DNA of 64,000 nt from assembly GCA_963777665.1 (NCBI GenBank), contig CAVZRJ010000008.1, positions 123,286-187,285 on the forward strand. The letters are read 5' to 3'. This document shows, piece by piece, positions 1 through 8,247 of this stretch; the stretch's first letter is position 1, and each line of letters begins with the position of its first letter. The position numbers and the translations under genes were made by a program. Source of the DNA: Bog-756 sp963777665 (lineage in GTDB: Bacteria; Actinomycetota; Acidimicrobiia; Acidimicrobiales; RAAP-2). The notes below the pieces were generated by a model. It had not been told where the DNA came from, ran no database searches, and saw only the letters and a program-made list of their open reading frames with translations.

Positions 1-909
1 AACCTGCTCTGGTTCCTTCCGGCGCTGCTCGCGGAGGGCGCCCACTTCGCCTGCACGTTCTCCCTCCAGCGCATCGCGCTGCGCACCAAAGCGTGGTTCT
101 CGGTGATCACCGCCCAGGTGGCGGGCAACGCGATCTCCCTCATCGTCCCCGGGGGCGCCGCGGCGGGGGCGGCGGTCCAGTTCCGGATGCTCGGAGCGAC
201 CGGGATGGACCCTACCGAGGCAGTCAGCGGGCTGACCGCCTTCTCATTCCTCGGCATCGGTGGTCTGCTGGCGCTCCCGGTCTTCGTGCTCCCAGTGGTC
301 CTCTTCGGGGCCCCGGTCAGCTCCGGCCTGGCCGACGCCGCGTTCATCGGCGCCGTCGGGTTCGTCCTCTTCCTCGCGCTCGGGGTGGTGGTAATGACGA
401 CCGACGGCCCACTGCGCACCGTCGGCCGCGTCGTCCAGACGGCCCGCAACCGCATGCTGCCCAAGCGCAGCCCGCTCAGAGGGCTGCCCGAGCGGCTCAT
501 CGAGCAACGCACGGTGATCCGGACCGTCCTCGGGCAGCAGTGGTGGCAGGCCACCCTGCTGTCGGGGGGCCGGCTGCTCTTCGACTACCTCTGCCTGCTG
601 TTCTGCGTGCGAGCGGTGGGCTACGACCCGCGTCCTTCGATCATCCTGCTGGCATACGCGGTGGCAGGAGTCATCGGGCTGGTGCCGATCACCCCGGGCG
701 GGCTCGGGATCGTCGAGGCCAGCCTCTCGGGGTTGCTCGTGCTGGCCGGCCTCTCCGGGGCCGAGGCCGTGCTCGCGACGCTGGCCTACCGCCTCGCCTC
801 CTACTGGCTCCCGATGATGGCCGGGCCGTTCGCCTATGCGGCGTTCCGCCACCGCTACCGCGAGCCGGAGGCACCCCCTCCCATGTCGATCGAGGCGTCA
901 CCGACCTGA
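1..909 (+). CDS. Flippase-like membrane protein (LPG synthase TM / UPF0104 family), 5' partial
   Basis: The reading frame is open from the first base of the window, so the start lies upstream. The visible 302 residues are a polytopic membrane protein with about six hydrophobic segments. A glycine-rich segment (IVPGGAAAGAAVQF) and, near the C terminus, the segment GLVPITPGGLGIVEASL match the two conserved motifs of the lysylphosphatidylglycerol-synthase transmembrane / flippase-like family. Members of this family move or present lipid-linked substrates in the cytoplasmic membrane; the substrate cannot be told from sequence. The gene converges on the thiolase-like gene at 1154. Confidence 0.75.
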   Translation, partial: NLLWFLPALLAEGAHFACTFSLQRIALRTKAWFSVITAQVAGNAISLIVPGGAAAGAAVQFRMLGATGMDPTEAVSGLTAFSFLGIGGLLALPVFVLPVVLFGAPVSSGLADAAFIGAVGFVLFLALGVVVMTTDGPLRTVGRVVQTARNRMLPKRSPLRGLPERLIEQRTVIRTVLGQQWWQATLLSGGRLLFDYLCLLFCVRAVGYDPRPSIILLAYAVAGVIGLVPITPGGLGIVEASLSGLLVLAGLSGAEAVLATLAYRLASYWLPMMAGPFAYAAFRHRYREPEAPPPMSIEASPT

Positions 910-1005
910 GTCACTCCATGCGGGCACACGTGACAACGGCTTCTGAACCCAACCATCGAGACGAAGACCGCTTGACCGAGCTCACCGCTTGAATCCGCAA
1001 TTTGA

Positions 1006-1050
1006 GTATGGGCTATATGCATATGGCCTATACGTGCGTATGCCATATAC
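1006..1050. repeat. Two overlapping palindromes in an AT-rich patch between convergent genes
   Basis: Positions 1006-1033 form a 28-bp inverted repeat centred on TGCA (core ATATGCATAT). Twelve of 14 positions pair, and the two exceptions (1010/1029 and 1014/1025) are G-U pairs if transcribed on the plus strand. The right arm also pairs with the next segment (TATGGC at 1022-1027 and ATACG at 1030-1034 with CGTATGCCATA at 1037-1047), so two hairpins would be mutually exclusive. There is no T-tract. It could be a bidirectional terminator or a protein-binding site; function is inferred only. Confidence 0.5.
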
Positions 1051-1100
1051 GGAATCTCGGAATTGAAGTGTCGGCTGCCTCTGGCGACCTCGTTGCTAAC

Positions 1101-1175
1101 TGCAGAAATCGACGTCTTAGCCGTGGTCGGCCACCTAATCGGCAGAAATCGACTTACCAGCCGAGGTCGACCTCG
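1101..1175. repeat. Imperfect direct repeat at the 3' end of the thiolase-like gene
   Basis: The segment GCAGAAATCGAC at 1102-1113 recurs at 1142-1153. Each copy is followed by a related stretch (TTAGCCGTGGTCGGCC at 1116-1131 versus ccagccgaggtcgacc from 1157), giving two roughly 33-nt copies 40 nt apart. The second copy covers the stop codon and last codons of the minus-strand gene ending at 1154; the first looks like a decayed duplicate of that gene end. Confidence 0.5.
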
Positions 1176-2764
1176 CCTCCGGCCCGGAGCGTGCCGAGCC
1201 GTCCGCACCCCTCATGGGTGAGCAGCAGGTCCAGGTGGTCCGGGTCGGTCGCCCGGGCCCATGCCCGCCGGCCCTCCGGAGTGCGGCAGGCCACCACCGC
1301 CCGCTCCGGTGACCCGTCCCGGCCGAACGCCACCGAGTAGGTCTCGACGGTGACCTCGCCCTCGGCATCGGCATCGGGGGCGCACTGCGGGAGGGCGCCG
1401 ATCCCGACCTGCGGGTCGGCCCAGCAGAACCCTCCGGCCGACTCGACCTTGGTCTCTGCGGGAAGGCCCGGCACGAGATCGGCCGCTCCGAGGTGGGCTC
1501 GGGGCGGATCGGTGCCGTAGATGCCGATGCTGTGCTTGGAGAGGTACCAGCCGAGGCCGGTGGCGAGGCCCAGCGAGCCGGGGTCGGCGCGTAGGCGGCC
1601 GACCAGCGAGGCCAGCGCGTGGGTGCCGTAGTTGTTCCCCGGCCCGCCACCGAAGGTCAACCCCCCGGTGGCGGTGAGCGGGCGGTCGGGCTCGTCATCG
1701 GGGAGCCCGAGCTCGGCGGCGGCGATGGTGACCGCCGACGGGAAGCACGAGTAGAGGTCGACGTGGGCGATCTCGCCGATATCGGTCCCCGCCAGGGCGA
1801 GGGCAGAGCGCCCCGCGAGCCGGATGGCCGGCGAGGAGTGGAAGTCGGCCCGGTGGGAGAGGAACCAGTGGTCCTCGGCGTCGGCCCCGGCCAGGGGGAA
1901 GACCCAGCGGTCGCGGGGGATGCCGGCCGCCTCCGCCGCGGCCGCCGAGCAGAGGATGGCCGCCGCGCCTTGGTCGACCTGCATGTTTGCGGTGAGCAGC
2001 TTCGTATACGGGTAGGCGATCATCCGGTTGGTCTCGGACGGGTTGATCAGATCGGACGGACTGCGCGCCTCACGCGACCAGGCGTAGGGGTTGTCCGCGG
2101 CCACCTCCGAGAACCGGGACCAGAGGGACCCGATGCGCTCGAGGTGCTCGTCCAGGGTGCGTCCGGCCTCGGCCCGCAGGGCGTTCTCGAAGAGGGGGAA
2201 GACGTGGATGGGCAGGTCGAGCCCGCGTTCCTCCTCCGCACTGGTGGTGCCACGGCGGTCGCTCCCGAACCGGATCGGTGGTTCCGTGTCGGCCGCCCCG
2301 ACCGTCCAGGGCATGACGGGCCGGTCGGGGTGCCGGCGGGCCGCCGCCCGGGTGTAGACACAGTCGGCCCCGACCAGGACGGCCACGTCGAGGTCGCCCC
2401 GCCCGATCTCCAGCGCGGTGGCGTTGACCAGGGCCTGGGGAGCGTTCCCCCCGGTGGTGCTGACCAGCAGTTCCGGCGGCTCGATCCCGAGCAGCCCGGC
2501 CACGAGGGCCCCCGGGTTGACGTAGTCCCAGCTCAGCGGGTTGGCTACTCGCAGCGACTGGGTCCGGGCGAGCAGGGCGCGTCCCGCCCGGGCCGGGGCA
2601 CCGGGGCCGACGCCGTCGCAGTCCTCGACGGCCGCTCCGACCGCCTCGAGCATCAGGCGGATCGGCTCGGGCCGGTCTGTGAGCGAGCCCTCCCCCTCGG
2701 TCCCGGGCCGGTTGGTCACCTGCCCGACGCCGACGACGACCGGGGTGCGGGGGTCGATCTGCAT
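1154..2764 (-). CDS. Thiolase-like protein (TLP1 / acetyl-CoA acetyltransferase family, probably lacking the catalytic Cys)
   Basis: A 536-residue product starting MQIDPRTPVVVGVGQ, which is the typical N terminus of the mycobacterial thiolase-like group. It is longer than a thiolase (about 400 residues) and carries an extra C-terminal domain of about 110 residues, as in TLP1 proteins. Where thiolases have the nucleophilic Cys the sequence reads VSTTGGNAPQAL, so no Cys is present and classical thiolysis is doubtful. I chose the ATG at 2762-2764 because it leads directly into the fold; an upstream ATG at 2810 would approach the divergent glyA start. The gene is divergent from glyA with about 60 bp between them. 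Confidence 0.75.
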   Translation of the reverse strand: MQIDPRTPVVVGVGQVTNRPGTEGEGSLTDRPEPIRLMLEAVGAAVEDCDGVGPGAPARAGRALLARTQSLRVANPLSWDYVNPGALVAGLLGIEPPELLVSTTGGNAPQALVNATALEIGRGDLDVAVLVGADCVYTRAAARRHPDRPVMPWTVGAADTEPPIRFGSDRRGTTSAEEERGLDLPIHVFPLFENALRAEAGRTLDEHLERIGSLWSRFSEVAADNPYAWSREARSPSDLINPSETNRMIAYPYTKLLTANMQVDQGAAAILCSAAAAEAAGIPRDRWVFPLAGADAEDHWFLSHRADFHSSPAIRLAGRSALALAGTDIGEIAHVDLYSCFPSAVTIAAAELGLPDDEPDRPLTATGGLTFGGGPGNNYGTHALASLVGRLRADPGSLGLATGLGWYLSKHSIGIYGTDPPRAHLGAADLVPGLPAETKVESAGGFCWADPQVGIGALPQCAPDADAEGEVTVETYSVAFGRDGSPERAVVACRTPEGRRAWARATDPDHLDLLLTHEGCGRLGTLRAGGEVDLGW

Positions 2765-2824
2765 CAAGTCGACGAGCCTACCGGAGGGCTGTCGGGGCCG
2801 ATCCGCCATCGGTACACTCGGGCC

Positions 2825-4147
2825 ATGCGCACCGCGGCAGGATCGGACAGCTCGCACCCCTCCTCCCCGTTCGACGCCTGGCTGGCCGGCGACCCGGAGC
2901 TGCTCGGGCTGTTCGGCGCTGAGGCCGAGCGCCAGTCGACCACCCTCCAGCTCATCGCCTCGGAGAACTTCACCTCGCCGGCCGTGCTCGCGGCCACCGG
3001 ATCGATCCTCACCAACAAGTACGCCGAGGGCTACCCGGGTCGCCGCTACTACGGCGGCAACCAGGTCATCGACCGGGTCGAGGACCTGGCCCGCGAGCGC
3101 CTGGTCGCCCTGTTCGGGGCCGAGCACGCAAACGTGCAGCCCCACGCCGGGGCCAGCGCCAACCTGGCCGCCTACCGGGCACTCGTCGAGCCGGGGGAGA
3201 CGATCCTGGCCATGCGCCTCGACCAGGGTGGCCACCTCACCCACGGGTCACCCACGTCGATCACCTCCAAGATCTGGCGGTTCGTCGCCTACGGCGTGTC
3301 GGCGGCCTCGGACGACCCGGACAAGCCAGGGGAGATCATCGACTTCGATCAGGTCGCCGATGTGGCCCGTCGCGAACGGCCCCGGCTCATCGTGGCCGGG
3401 GCGACCGCGTACGCCCGGATCATCGATCCGTTGCCGTTCCGCGAGATCGCCGACTCGGTGGGGGCCCGGTTCCTCTTCGACGCCGCCCACCCCGCCGGCC
3501 TCATCGCCGGAGGGGTCCACCCCTCACCGGTCGGGGTCGCCGACGTGGTCACCTTCACCACCCACAAGACGCTCCGTGGCCCGCGGGGTGGAGCCATCAT
3601 CTGTTCGTCGGAGCTGGCCAAGTCCATCGACAGCGCCGTCTTCCCCGGCCTGCAGGGCGGTCCCCTCGAGCACGTGATCGCGGCCAAGGCGGTGGCCTTC
3701 GCCGAGGCGGCGCGGCCCGAGTTCCACGTGTACGCGGCACGGGTGGTGGCCAATGCCCGGGCCCTTGGCGCAGCGCTGGCCGACGGTGGGTTCCGGCTGG
3801 TCTCGGGTGGCACCGAGAACCACCAGGTCCTCATCGACCTCCGCTCCTTCGACGCCGAGCTCACCGGCAAGGAGGCCCAGGAGGTCCTGGACCGGGCCGG
3901 CATCACCTGCAACCGCAACGCCATCCCCGACGACCCCCGCCCGCCGTATGTGAGCTCGGGATTGCGCCTGGGGTCGGCCGCCGAGACGACGGCGGGCATG
4001 GGCGAGGACGAGATCCGCGAGATCGGCGCCCTCATCGGTCGGACGCTGCACAGCCGCGGGGACGAGCGTGCCCTCGAGGCCGTGCGGGCCGAGGTCCGTG
4101 CGCTCTGCCTCCGCTTTCCCCCCTATCCGACGCTGTCCGGGGCGTGA
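2825..4147 (+). CDS. glyA: Serine hydroxymethyltransferase
   Basis: A 440-residue PLP enzyme that interconverts serine plus tetrahydrofolate with glycine plus 5,10-methylene-THF, feeding one-carbon metabolism. Recognisable motifs in order are LIASENFTSPAVLAATGS, NKYAEGYPGRRYYGG, VQPHAGASANLAAY, the substrate loop DAAHPAGLIAGG (the more usual form has an aromatic or Ile before AG) and the Schiff-base lysine in TTHKTLRGPRGG. The C terminus ends in a typical small domain. The ATG at 2825 gives the normal family length; the frame is open far upstream only because of high GC. It precedes wecA by 36 nt. Confidence 0.95.
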   Translation: MRTAAGSDSSHPSSPFDAWLAGDPELLGLFGAEAERQSTTLQLIASENFTSPAVLAATGSILTNKYAEGYPGRRYYGGNQVIDRVEDLARERLVALFGAEHANVQPHAGASANLAAYRALVEPGETILAMRLDQGGHLTHGSPTSITSKIWRFVAYGVSAASDDPDKPGEIIDFDQVADVARRERPRLIVAGATAYARIIDPLPFREIADSVGARFLFDAAHPAGLIAGGVHPSPVGVADVVTFTTHKTLRGPRGGAIICSSELAKSIDSAVFPGLQGGPLEHVIAAKAVAFAEAARPEFHVYAARVVANARALGAALADGGFRLVSGGTENHQVLIDLRSFDAELTGKEAQEVLDRAGITCNRNAIPDDPRPPYVSSGLRLGSAAETTAGMGEDEIREIGALIGRTLHSRGDERALEAVRAEVRALCLRFPPYPTLSGA

Positions 4148-4183
4148 CCCCCGGAAGGCGGGGCCGGCGTCCCGGGTGACCCG

Positions 4184-5545
4184 GTGAGCCCGGGCGTCCC
4201 GCTCAACTGGTACGGCCTCCTACTGGTGGTGGCTGCGGGCTCCTCGTGGGCACTGACCTTCCCGGCCCGGCGCATCGCCGCGCGGATCGGCTACGTGGCT
4301 CAGCCCGACGACCGCAAGGTGCACCAGCGGGTGACCCCCCAGTCGGGCGGGGTGGCCATGTTCCTGGCCATGCTCGTGACCTGGGCGGTCGCCGCGTCGG
4401 TTCCCGCCCTCGGCGCCCTCTTCCGGGGCTCGTCGGAGCCGATGGGGCTCCTGCTCGGTGCTGCGGCCATCTTCGTGGTCGGGCTCATCGACGACTTCCG
4501 GGACATGTCGGCCCCCGCCAAGGTGGCCGGTGAGGTGCTGGCGGCGACCATCCTCTATTTCATGGGGGTGACCTGGTTCCAGTTCAAGGTCCCGCTGGCC
4601 GGCCTGGTCCAGCTGTCCCCGGAGTGGACGCCGCTGCTGACCGCCCTCTGGGTGATCGCCATCACCAACGCGGTCAACCTCATCGACGGCCTCGACGGCC
4701 TGGCTGCCGGCGTCGTGGCCATCGCCTCGGGTGCCCTCGCCATCTACGGCCTCCACCTCCAGTACCTCGGCAATCTGCCCGTCGGCAACATCGGTCCCCT
4801 CATCGCGGTGGTCACCTGCGGGATCTGCCTCGGCTTCCTCCCCCACAACTTCCATCCGGCCCGCATCTTCATGGGTGACGCCGGCGCGCTCCTCCTCGGA
4901 CTGCTGATGGCGGCCTCGACCATGCTCATCGGGGGACGCTCGGCGGGCGCCGTGGGGGGAGTCGCCGCGCGCAGCGGCCAGACCTACTTCTTCTTCGCCC
5001 CCCTCTTCATCCCGTTCTTCATCCTCGGGGTGCCCATCGTCGACATGGCCTTCGCCTTCGTGCGCCGGACGGCCAACCGGACCGGCTTCTCGACTCCGGA
5101 CAAGAACCACCTGCACCACCGGCTGCTCCGGCTCGGCCACGGCCACCGCCGGAGCGTGCTCATCCTCTGGGCATGGACCGTGCTCCTCTCCGGCTTCATC
5201 CTCTTCCCGCTCTACGTCTCGAGCGTCAACGCCTTCATCCCCTTCGGCGCGCTCGCACTCGGGGTCATCCTCTACACCCTCTTCCACCCCTCCCTCCGAC
5301 GTCAGGGGGACCCCGGGACCGAGGAGGGGGACCGGGCAGCCGCGGTGACCCCCGGGAGCGAGGTGGGTGCCCTGCCCGCGTCACCGTCGGCGTCACCGGT
5401 CATGGCCGGAGACGGCGCCGCCACGCCGGCCCCAGCCCGGTACCCGGGTGATCCGACCCGGACGGACGACGCCGCGGAGCCCAGGGGCGGTCCTCGGACC
5501 GCCGGGGTCCGCGCCACCGCAACCGGGCCCGTTGCCGAACTGTGA
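4184..5545 (+). CDS. wecA: Undecaprenyl-phosphate N-acetylglucosaminyl 1-phosphate transferase (WecA/TagO/Rfe family)
   Basis: A polytopic integral membrane enzyme that transfers a sugar-1-phosphate from a UDP-sugar to the undecaprenyl (in actinobacteria often decaprenyl) phosphate carrier, the first step of cell-wall polymer linkage synthesis. Family motifs are present: QPDDRKVHQ, LIDDFRD, the catalytic NAVNLIDGLDGLAAG, HPARIFMGDAGALLLG, and the cytoplasmic HLHHR near residue 310. Residues from about 375 to 453 form a low-complexity Pro/Ala/Gly-rich tail outside the fold. The start is GTG with a poor ribosome site, so it is uncertain. Its place before the atp genes matches rfe in mycobacteria. 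Confidence 0.9.
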   Translation: MSPGVPLNWYGLLLVVAAGSSWALTFPARRIAARIGYVAQPDDRKVHQRVTPQSGGVAMFLAMLVTWAVAASVPALGALFRGSSEPMGLLLGAAAIFVVGLIDDFRDMSAPAKVAGEVLAATILYFMGVTWFQFKVPLAGLVQLSPEWTPLLTALWVIAITNAVNLIDGLDGLAAGVVAIASGALAIYGLHLQYLGNLPVGNIGPLIAVVTCGICLGFLPHNFHPARIFMGDAGALLLGLLMAASTMLIGGRSAGAVGGVAARSGQTYFFFAPLFIPFFILGVPIVDMAFAFVRRTANRTGFSTPDKNHLHHRLLRLGHGHRRSVLILWAWTVLLSGFILFPLYVSSVNAFIPFGALALGVILYTLFHPSLRRQGDPGTEEGDRAAAVTPGSEVGALPASPSASPVMAGDGAATPAPARYPGDPTRTDDAAEPRGGPRTAGVRATATGPVAEL

Positions 5546-5564
5546 ACAGAGTGTTTCCTGCGTT

Positions 5565-5594
5565 TTGCCGGGACGGGTCCGAAGGTGCGATGAT
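5565..5594 (+). promoter_or_regulatory. Possible sigma-70-type promoter for the atp operon
   Basis: TTGCCG at 5565-5570 and GATGAT at 5589-5594, spaced 18 nt, lie in the 201-nt gap between wecA and the first small atp gene. The -10 match is weak. It is offered because this is the only sizeable gap upstream of a tightly packed ten-gene operon. Confidence 0.25.
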
Positions 5595-5746
5595 TCACCC
5601 CGTGAATTGCAGGCCCACCGCCTCTTCCGAGGGTTTCCGCCCGGCCGGCGGTGTGACCGGCTCCCGCAGTCGTACCACTGCGTGAACTCAGGAACCACTC
5701 GTGAAGCAGCTACTCTCCAGACGCCCTGACGCGGCACGGCCCGGCC

Positions 5747-6004
5747 ATGGCAGACCCCACCCCGCCGGCGGACCACTCGGACGGCAAGCGACCGGCGGAG
5801 ACGGGCCCCGTGCTGGGCGCAGGGGCGATCGAGTTCCTCACCCTCGGGCTCACCATCGCCGTCACCCTTGTGGCGTGCGGAGCCCTCGGGTACGTGCTCG
5901 ACCGCTGGCTGGGCACCAGTCCGGCGTTCACCCTGGTCGGTGTTGCCCTCGGCATCGCAGTCTGCGTGGTCATGACCGTCTCGAGGGTGCGCAAGTACCT
6001 GTGA
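5747..6004 (+). CDS. AtpZ/AtpI-type small membrane protein at the head of the ATP synthase operon
   Basis: An 85-residue protein with a hydrophilic N terminus and two transmembrane helices (about residues 25-47 and 55-78), separated by a short GYVLDRWLGTS turn. The pattern of a glycine/alanine-rich first helix followed by DxxxGT is typical of the AtpZ (putative F0F1-ATPase subunit) family. Such proteins are thought to assist Fo assembly or Mg2+/Ca2+ handling for the synthase. Its position immediately before atpI/atpB supports this. A GTG at 5701 is out of frame, so the ATG at 5747 is taken as the start. Confidence 0.7.
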   Translation: MADPTPPADHSDGKRPAETGPVLGAGAIEFLTLGLTIAVTLVACGALGYVLDRWLGTSPAFTLVGVALGIAVCVVMTVSRVRKYL

Positions 6005-6076
6005 GCGGACGGTCGTCCACCGCGGACGGCGCCCGCGGCCCCGACGTCCTGCGGCAGAGGGGATAGGGGAGTCACC

Positions 6077-6577
6077 GTGTTCGTCCACTTCACCCTGCCC
6101 AACGTGCCCGACGTCGCCCGGCGCACGGTTTCCGTGGCGCTCCTGGTCGGTGTGGCGGCCCTCGTGGGCTGCGTCGCCTTCGGTCAGCCGCTGCTCGGCC
6201 TCGGCGCCTGCATCGGGCTCGCCCTCGGGACCTTCAACATGCGGATGATCGGCAATTCGGTCGCCCGGGTCTCCGAGCGCGAGGAGGGGAACCGGCGCCG
6301 GCCGCTCGCCCTCAACACCCTCGGCCGGATGGGCATCATCAGCGTCGTCACCCTCGGGCTCCTCCTGGTCTCGGCGAGCCTCGGCTTCGGCGTGCTCGGC
6401 GGCCTCGCCGTGTTCCAGTTCCTCCTCCTCGCCAACGTGGCCCGGTCCATGGCCAATGCCGGGCCGATGGGCTCGGTGGACGACCTGATCGACGCCAACG
6501 TGGTCGACGACGAGCTCGCCTCTCCGCGGGCCGACCGGGCGCACGGCGCCGCCGACGACGGTGGCAGGGACGGCTGA
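6077..6577 (+). CDS. atpI: ATP synthase subunit I-like protein (AtpI)
   Basis: A 166-residue membrane protein with four hydrophobic segments (about 15-36, 40-58, 83-103, 104-125) and an acidic C-terminal tail. Size, topology and location between AtpZ and subunit a fit the ATP synthase I family, which assists assembly of the c-ring. The start is GTG at 6077. Only 2 nt separate the stop from atpB, implying cotranslation. Confidence 0.75.
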   Translation: MFVHFTLPNVPDVARRTVSVALLVGVAALVGCVAFGQPLLGLGACIGLALGTFNMRMIGNSVARVSEREEGNRRRPLALNTLGRMGIISVVTLGLLLVSASLGFGVLGGLAVFQFLLLANVARSMANAGPMGSVDDLIDANVVDDELASPRADRAHGAADDGGRDG

Positions 6578-6579
6578 GG

Positions 6580-7359
6580 ATGACGCTCCCGATCCCCATG
6601 CTCACGGCCACCAGCATCACCGTGGCCGCCCATCCCCAGGCCAAGATCCTCGGCCTCACGGTCAACGTGGACATCGTGTACACGACCATCATCGCTGCTC
6701 TGGTGGTGGTGGCCATGGGCCTCGTCCTGCGGGCCAAGGCCACGAGTGGGGTGCCGGGGAAGTTCCAGTTGGTCTGGGAGATGGCGGTCTCCGCCGCAAA
6801 GGACCAGGTCGAGGAGTCGATCGGCCCGGAAGGGGCCCGGATCGTGCCGCTCGCCCTGACCATCTTCGTGTTCATCTTCGTCTGCAACCTGTTCGAGGTG
6901 CTCGGGATCGGGGCGACCTACGAGTTCCTCCCGGCGCCCACCAGCGACATCAACCTTCCCCTCGCCATGGCGCTCGTGGTCTTCGTGCTCACCAATGCGG
7001 CGGCGGTCCGCAATCGTGGTCTCGGCGGCTACGCCACCCACTACCTCAAGCAGCCCCTCTCGCCGAAGCTCGCCCCCTTCAACCTCTTCCTCAACCTCAT
7101 CGAGGAGATCATCAAGCCGGTCACCCTGACCCTCCGGCTCTTCGGCAACCTGTTCGCCGGCGGGCTCATGCTCTCGCTGCTCGCCGCGCTGGTCATCTGG
7201 AAGCTCGGCCCGGTCCCCCTCGGTGGCATCCTCTCGGTGCCGTTCACCGTCGTGTGGAAGCTCTTCGACCTCCTCATCGGCGCCATCCAGGCGTTCATCT
7301 TCGCCCTGCTCACCGTCGTCTACTTCCAGACCGCCATGGCCCCGGAGAACGCGCACTGA
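6580..7359 (+). CDS. atpB: ATP synthase Fo subunit a
   Basis: A 259-residue membrane subunit forming the two proton half-channels of the Fo motor. The essential arginine is visible as R186 in LTLRLFGNLFAGG, next to conserved Asn and Gly. Other hallmarks are PLALTIFVFIFVCNLFEVLG and the final helix ending near AFIFALLTVVYFQTAMA. It is followed after 66 nt by atpE with its own strong ribosome-binding site. Confidence 0.96.
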   Translation: MTLPIPMLTATSITVAAHPQAKILGLTVNVDIVYTTIIAALVVVAMGLVLRAKATSGVPGKFQLVWEMAVSAAKDQVEESIGPEGARIVPLALTIFVFIFVCNLFEVLGIGATYEFLPAPTSDINLPLAMALVVFVLTNAAAVRNRGLGGYATHYLKQPLSPKLAPFNLFLNLIEEIIKPVTLTLRLFGNLFAGGLMLSLLAALVIWKLGPVPLGGILSVPFTVVWKLFDLLIGAIQAFIFALLTVVYFQTAMAPENAH

Positions 7360-7425
7360 ACCGGACCGTCGCCCGGACCGCAGCTCGACACAGTTCACCA
7401 ATACCCTATAAAGGAGAAAGCACAC

Positions 7426-7692
7426 ATGGCAGCAGACCCTTCGATGGCGGACGCAGTACGGATCGCCGGCGCCATGGTCGGCGGTGGATTGGCGCTGGGC
7501 GGTGGCGCGGTGGGTGCCGCCATCGGTGACGGCCTCGCCGGCAGCCAGACCATCGCGGGGGTCGCCCGTCAACCGGAGGCGCAGGGTCGTCTGACGACCA
7601 TCATGTTCCTCACCGTCGGGCTCTGCGAAGCCGCCTACTTCATCAACCTGGCGTTCACCGCGCTGTTCATCTTCTCCCTCTACAAGAAGTAG
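7426..7692 (+). CDS. atpE: ATP synthase Fo subunit c
   Basis: An 88-residue hairpin of two transmembrane helices that forms the rotor ring. Helix 1 carries the glycine-rich packing motif (GGGLALGGGAVGAAIGDG), and helix 2 carries the ion-binding carboxylate E68 in GLCEAAYFI. The Ser/Thr after the carboxylate expected for sodium-binding rings is Ala here, so a proton ring is inferred. A strong Shine-Dalgarno site (AAAGGAG, 7410-7416) sits 9 nt before the ATG, the best in the operon, consistent with the need for many c copies. Confidence 0.96.
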   Translation: MAADPSMADAVRIAGAMVGGGLALGGGAVGAAIGDGLAGSQTIAGVARQPEAQGRLTTIMFLTVGLCEAAYFINLAFTALFIFSLYKK

Positions 7693-7701
7693 CCCACGCC
7701 C

Positions 7702-8247
7702 ATGCCTCCCGCCACGAGCAACTTCCTCATCCCCAACGGCACGTTCATCGTCGTCCTCATCGCGTTCCTCCTCGTGCTCGGGTTCATCGCCCGGTACGTC
7801 TTCCCCTGGGTCAACAACGCCCTCACCGAGCGCCAGGAGCAGATCCGGGGGGAGTTGGCGGCAGCCGACAGGGCCAAGTCCGCCGCCGAGGAGGCCGATG
7901 TCGAGCGACGGGCGGTCCTGGAGCAGGCCCGGGTGCAGGCCCGGGAGATCGTGGCCCAGGCCGGCGCCACCGCCGACCAGATGGTGGTCGACGCCGAAGC
8001 GCGCGCCCAGGCCGGCGCCGACCGCATCATGCAGGCGGCCGACGCCGAGGTGGCGATCGCCCGCCAGGCCGCGGTCGAAGAGGTGACCGAGCGCGTGGGC
8101 GAGATCGTGCTGTCCGCGGCCGAACGGGTCATCGGCCGCGAAATCCAGGCCACCGACCACCGGGACCTGATCGACGAGGCCATCGCCGCGGTGCGGTCCA
8201 CATCGGACTCCGGTGTCGCCGCCGGTGCGGCCGGAGGCACGCGGTGA
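7702..8247 (+). CDS. atpF: ATP synthase Fo subunit b
   Basis: A 181-residue peripheral-stalk subunit: an N-terminal membrane helix (about residues 13-35) ending in YVFPWVNNALTERQ, followed by a long Ala/Glu/Arg-rich coiled coil. The b and delta subunits are separate here, unlike the fused b-delta of mycobacteria. It begins 9 nt after atpE and ends in a 4-nt GTGA overlap with atpH, which indicates translational coupling. Confidence 0.94.
   Translation: MPPATSNFLIPNGTFIVVLIAFLLVLGFIARYVFPWVNNALTERQEQIRGELAAADRAKSAAEEADVERRAVLEQARVQAREIVAQAGATADQMVVDAEARAQAGADRIMQAADAEVAIARQAAVEEVTERVGEIVLSAAERVIGREIQATDHRDLIDEAIAAVRSTSDSGVAAGAAGGTR

Noticed and set aside
1619..2824. Upstream extension of glyA by about 400 codons
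   Set aside because: The extension runs through the opposite-strand thiolase-like gene and has shadow-type composition; the ATG at 2825 gives the family N terminus.
5701..5746. GTG at 5701 as start for the AtpZ-like gene
   Set aside because: It is out of frame with the membrane protein that starts at 5747.
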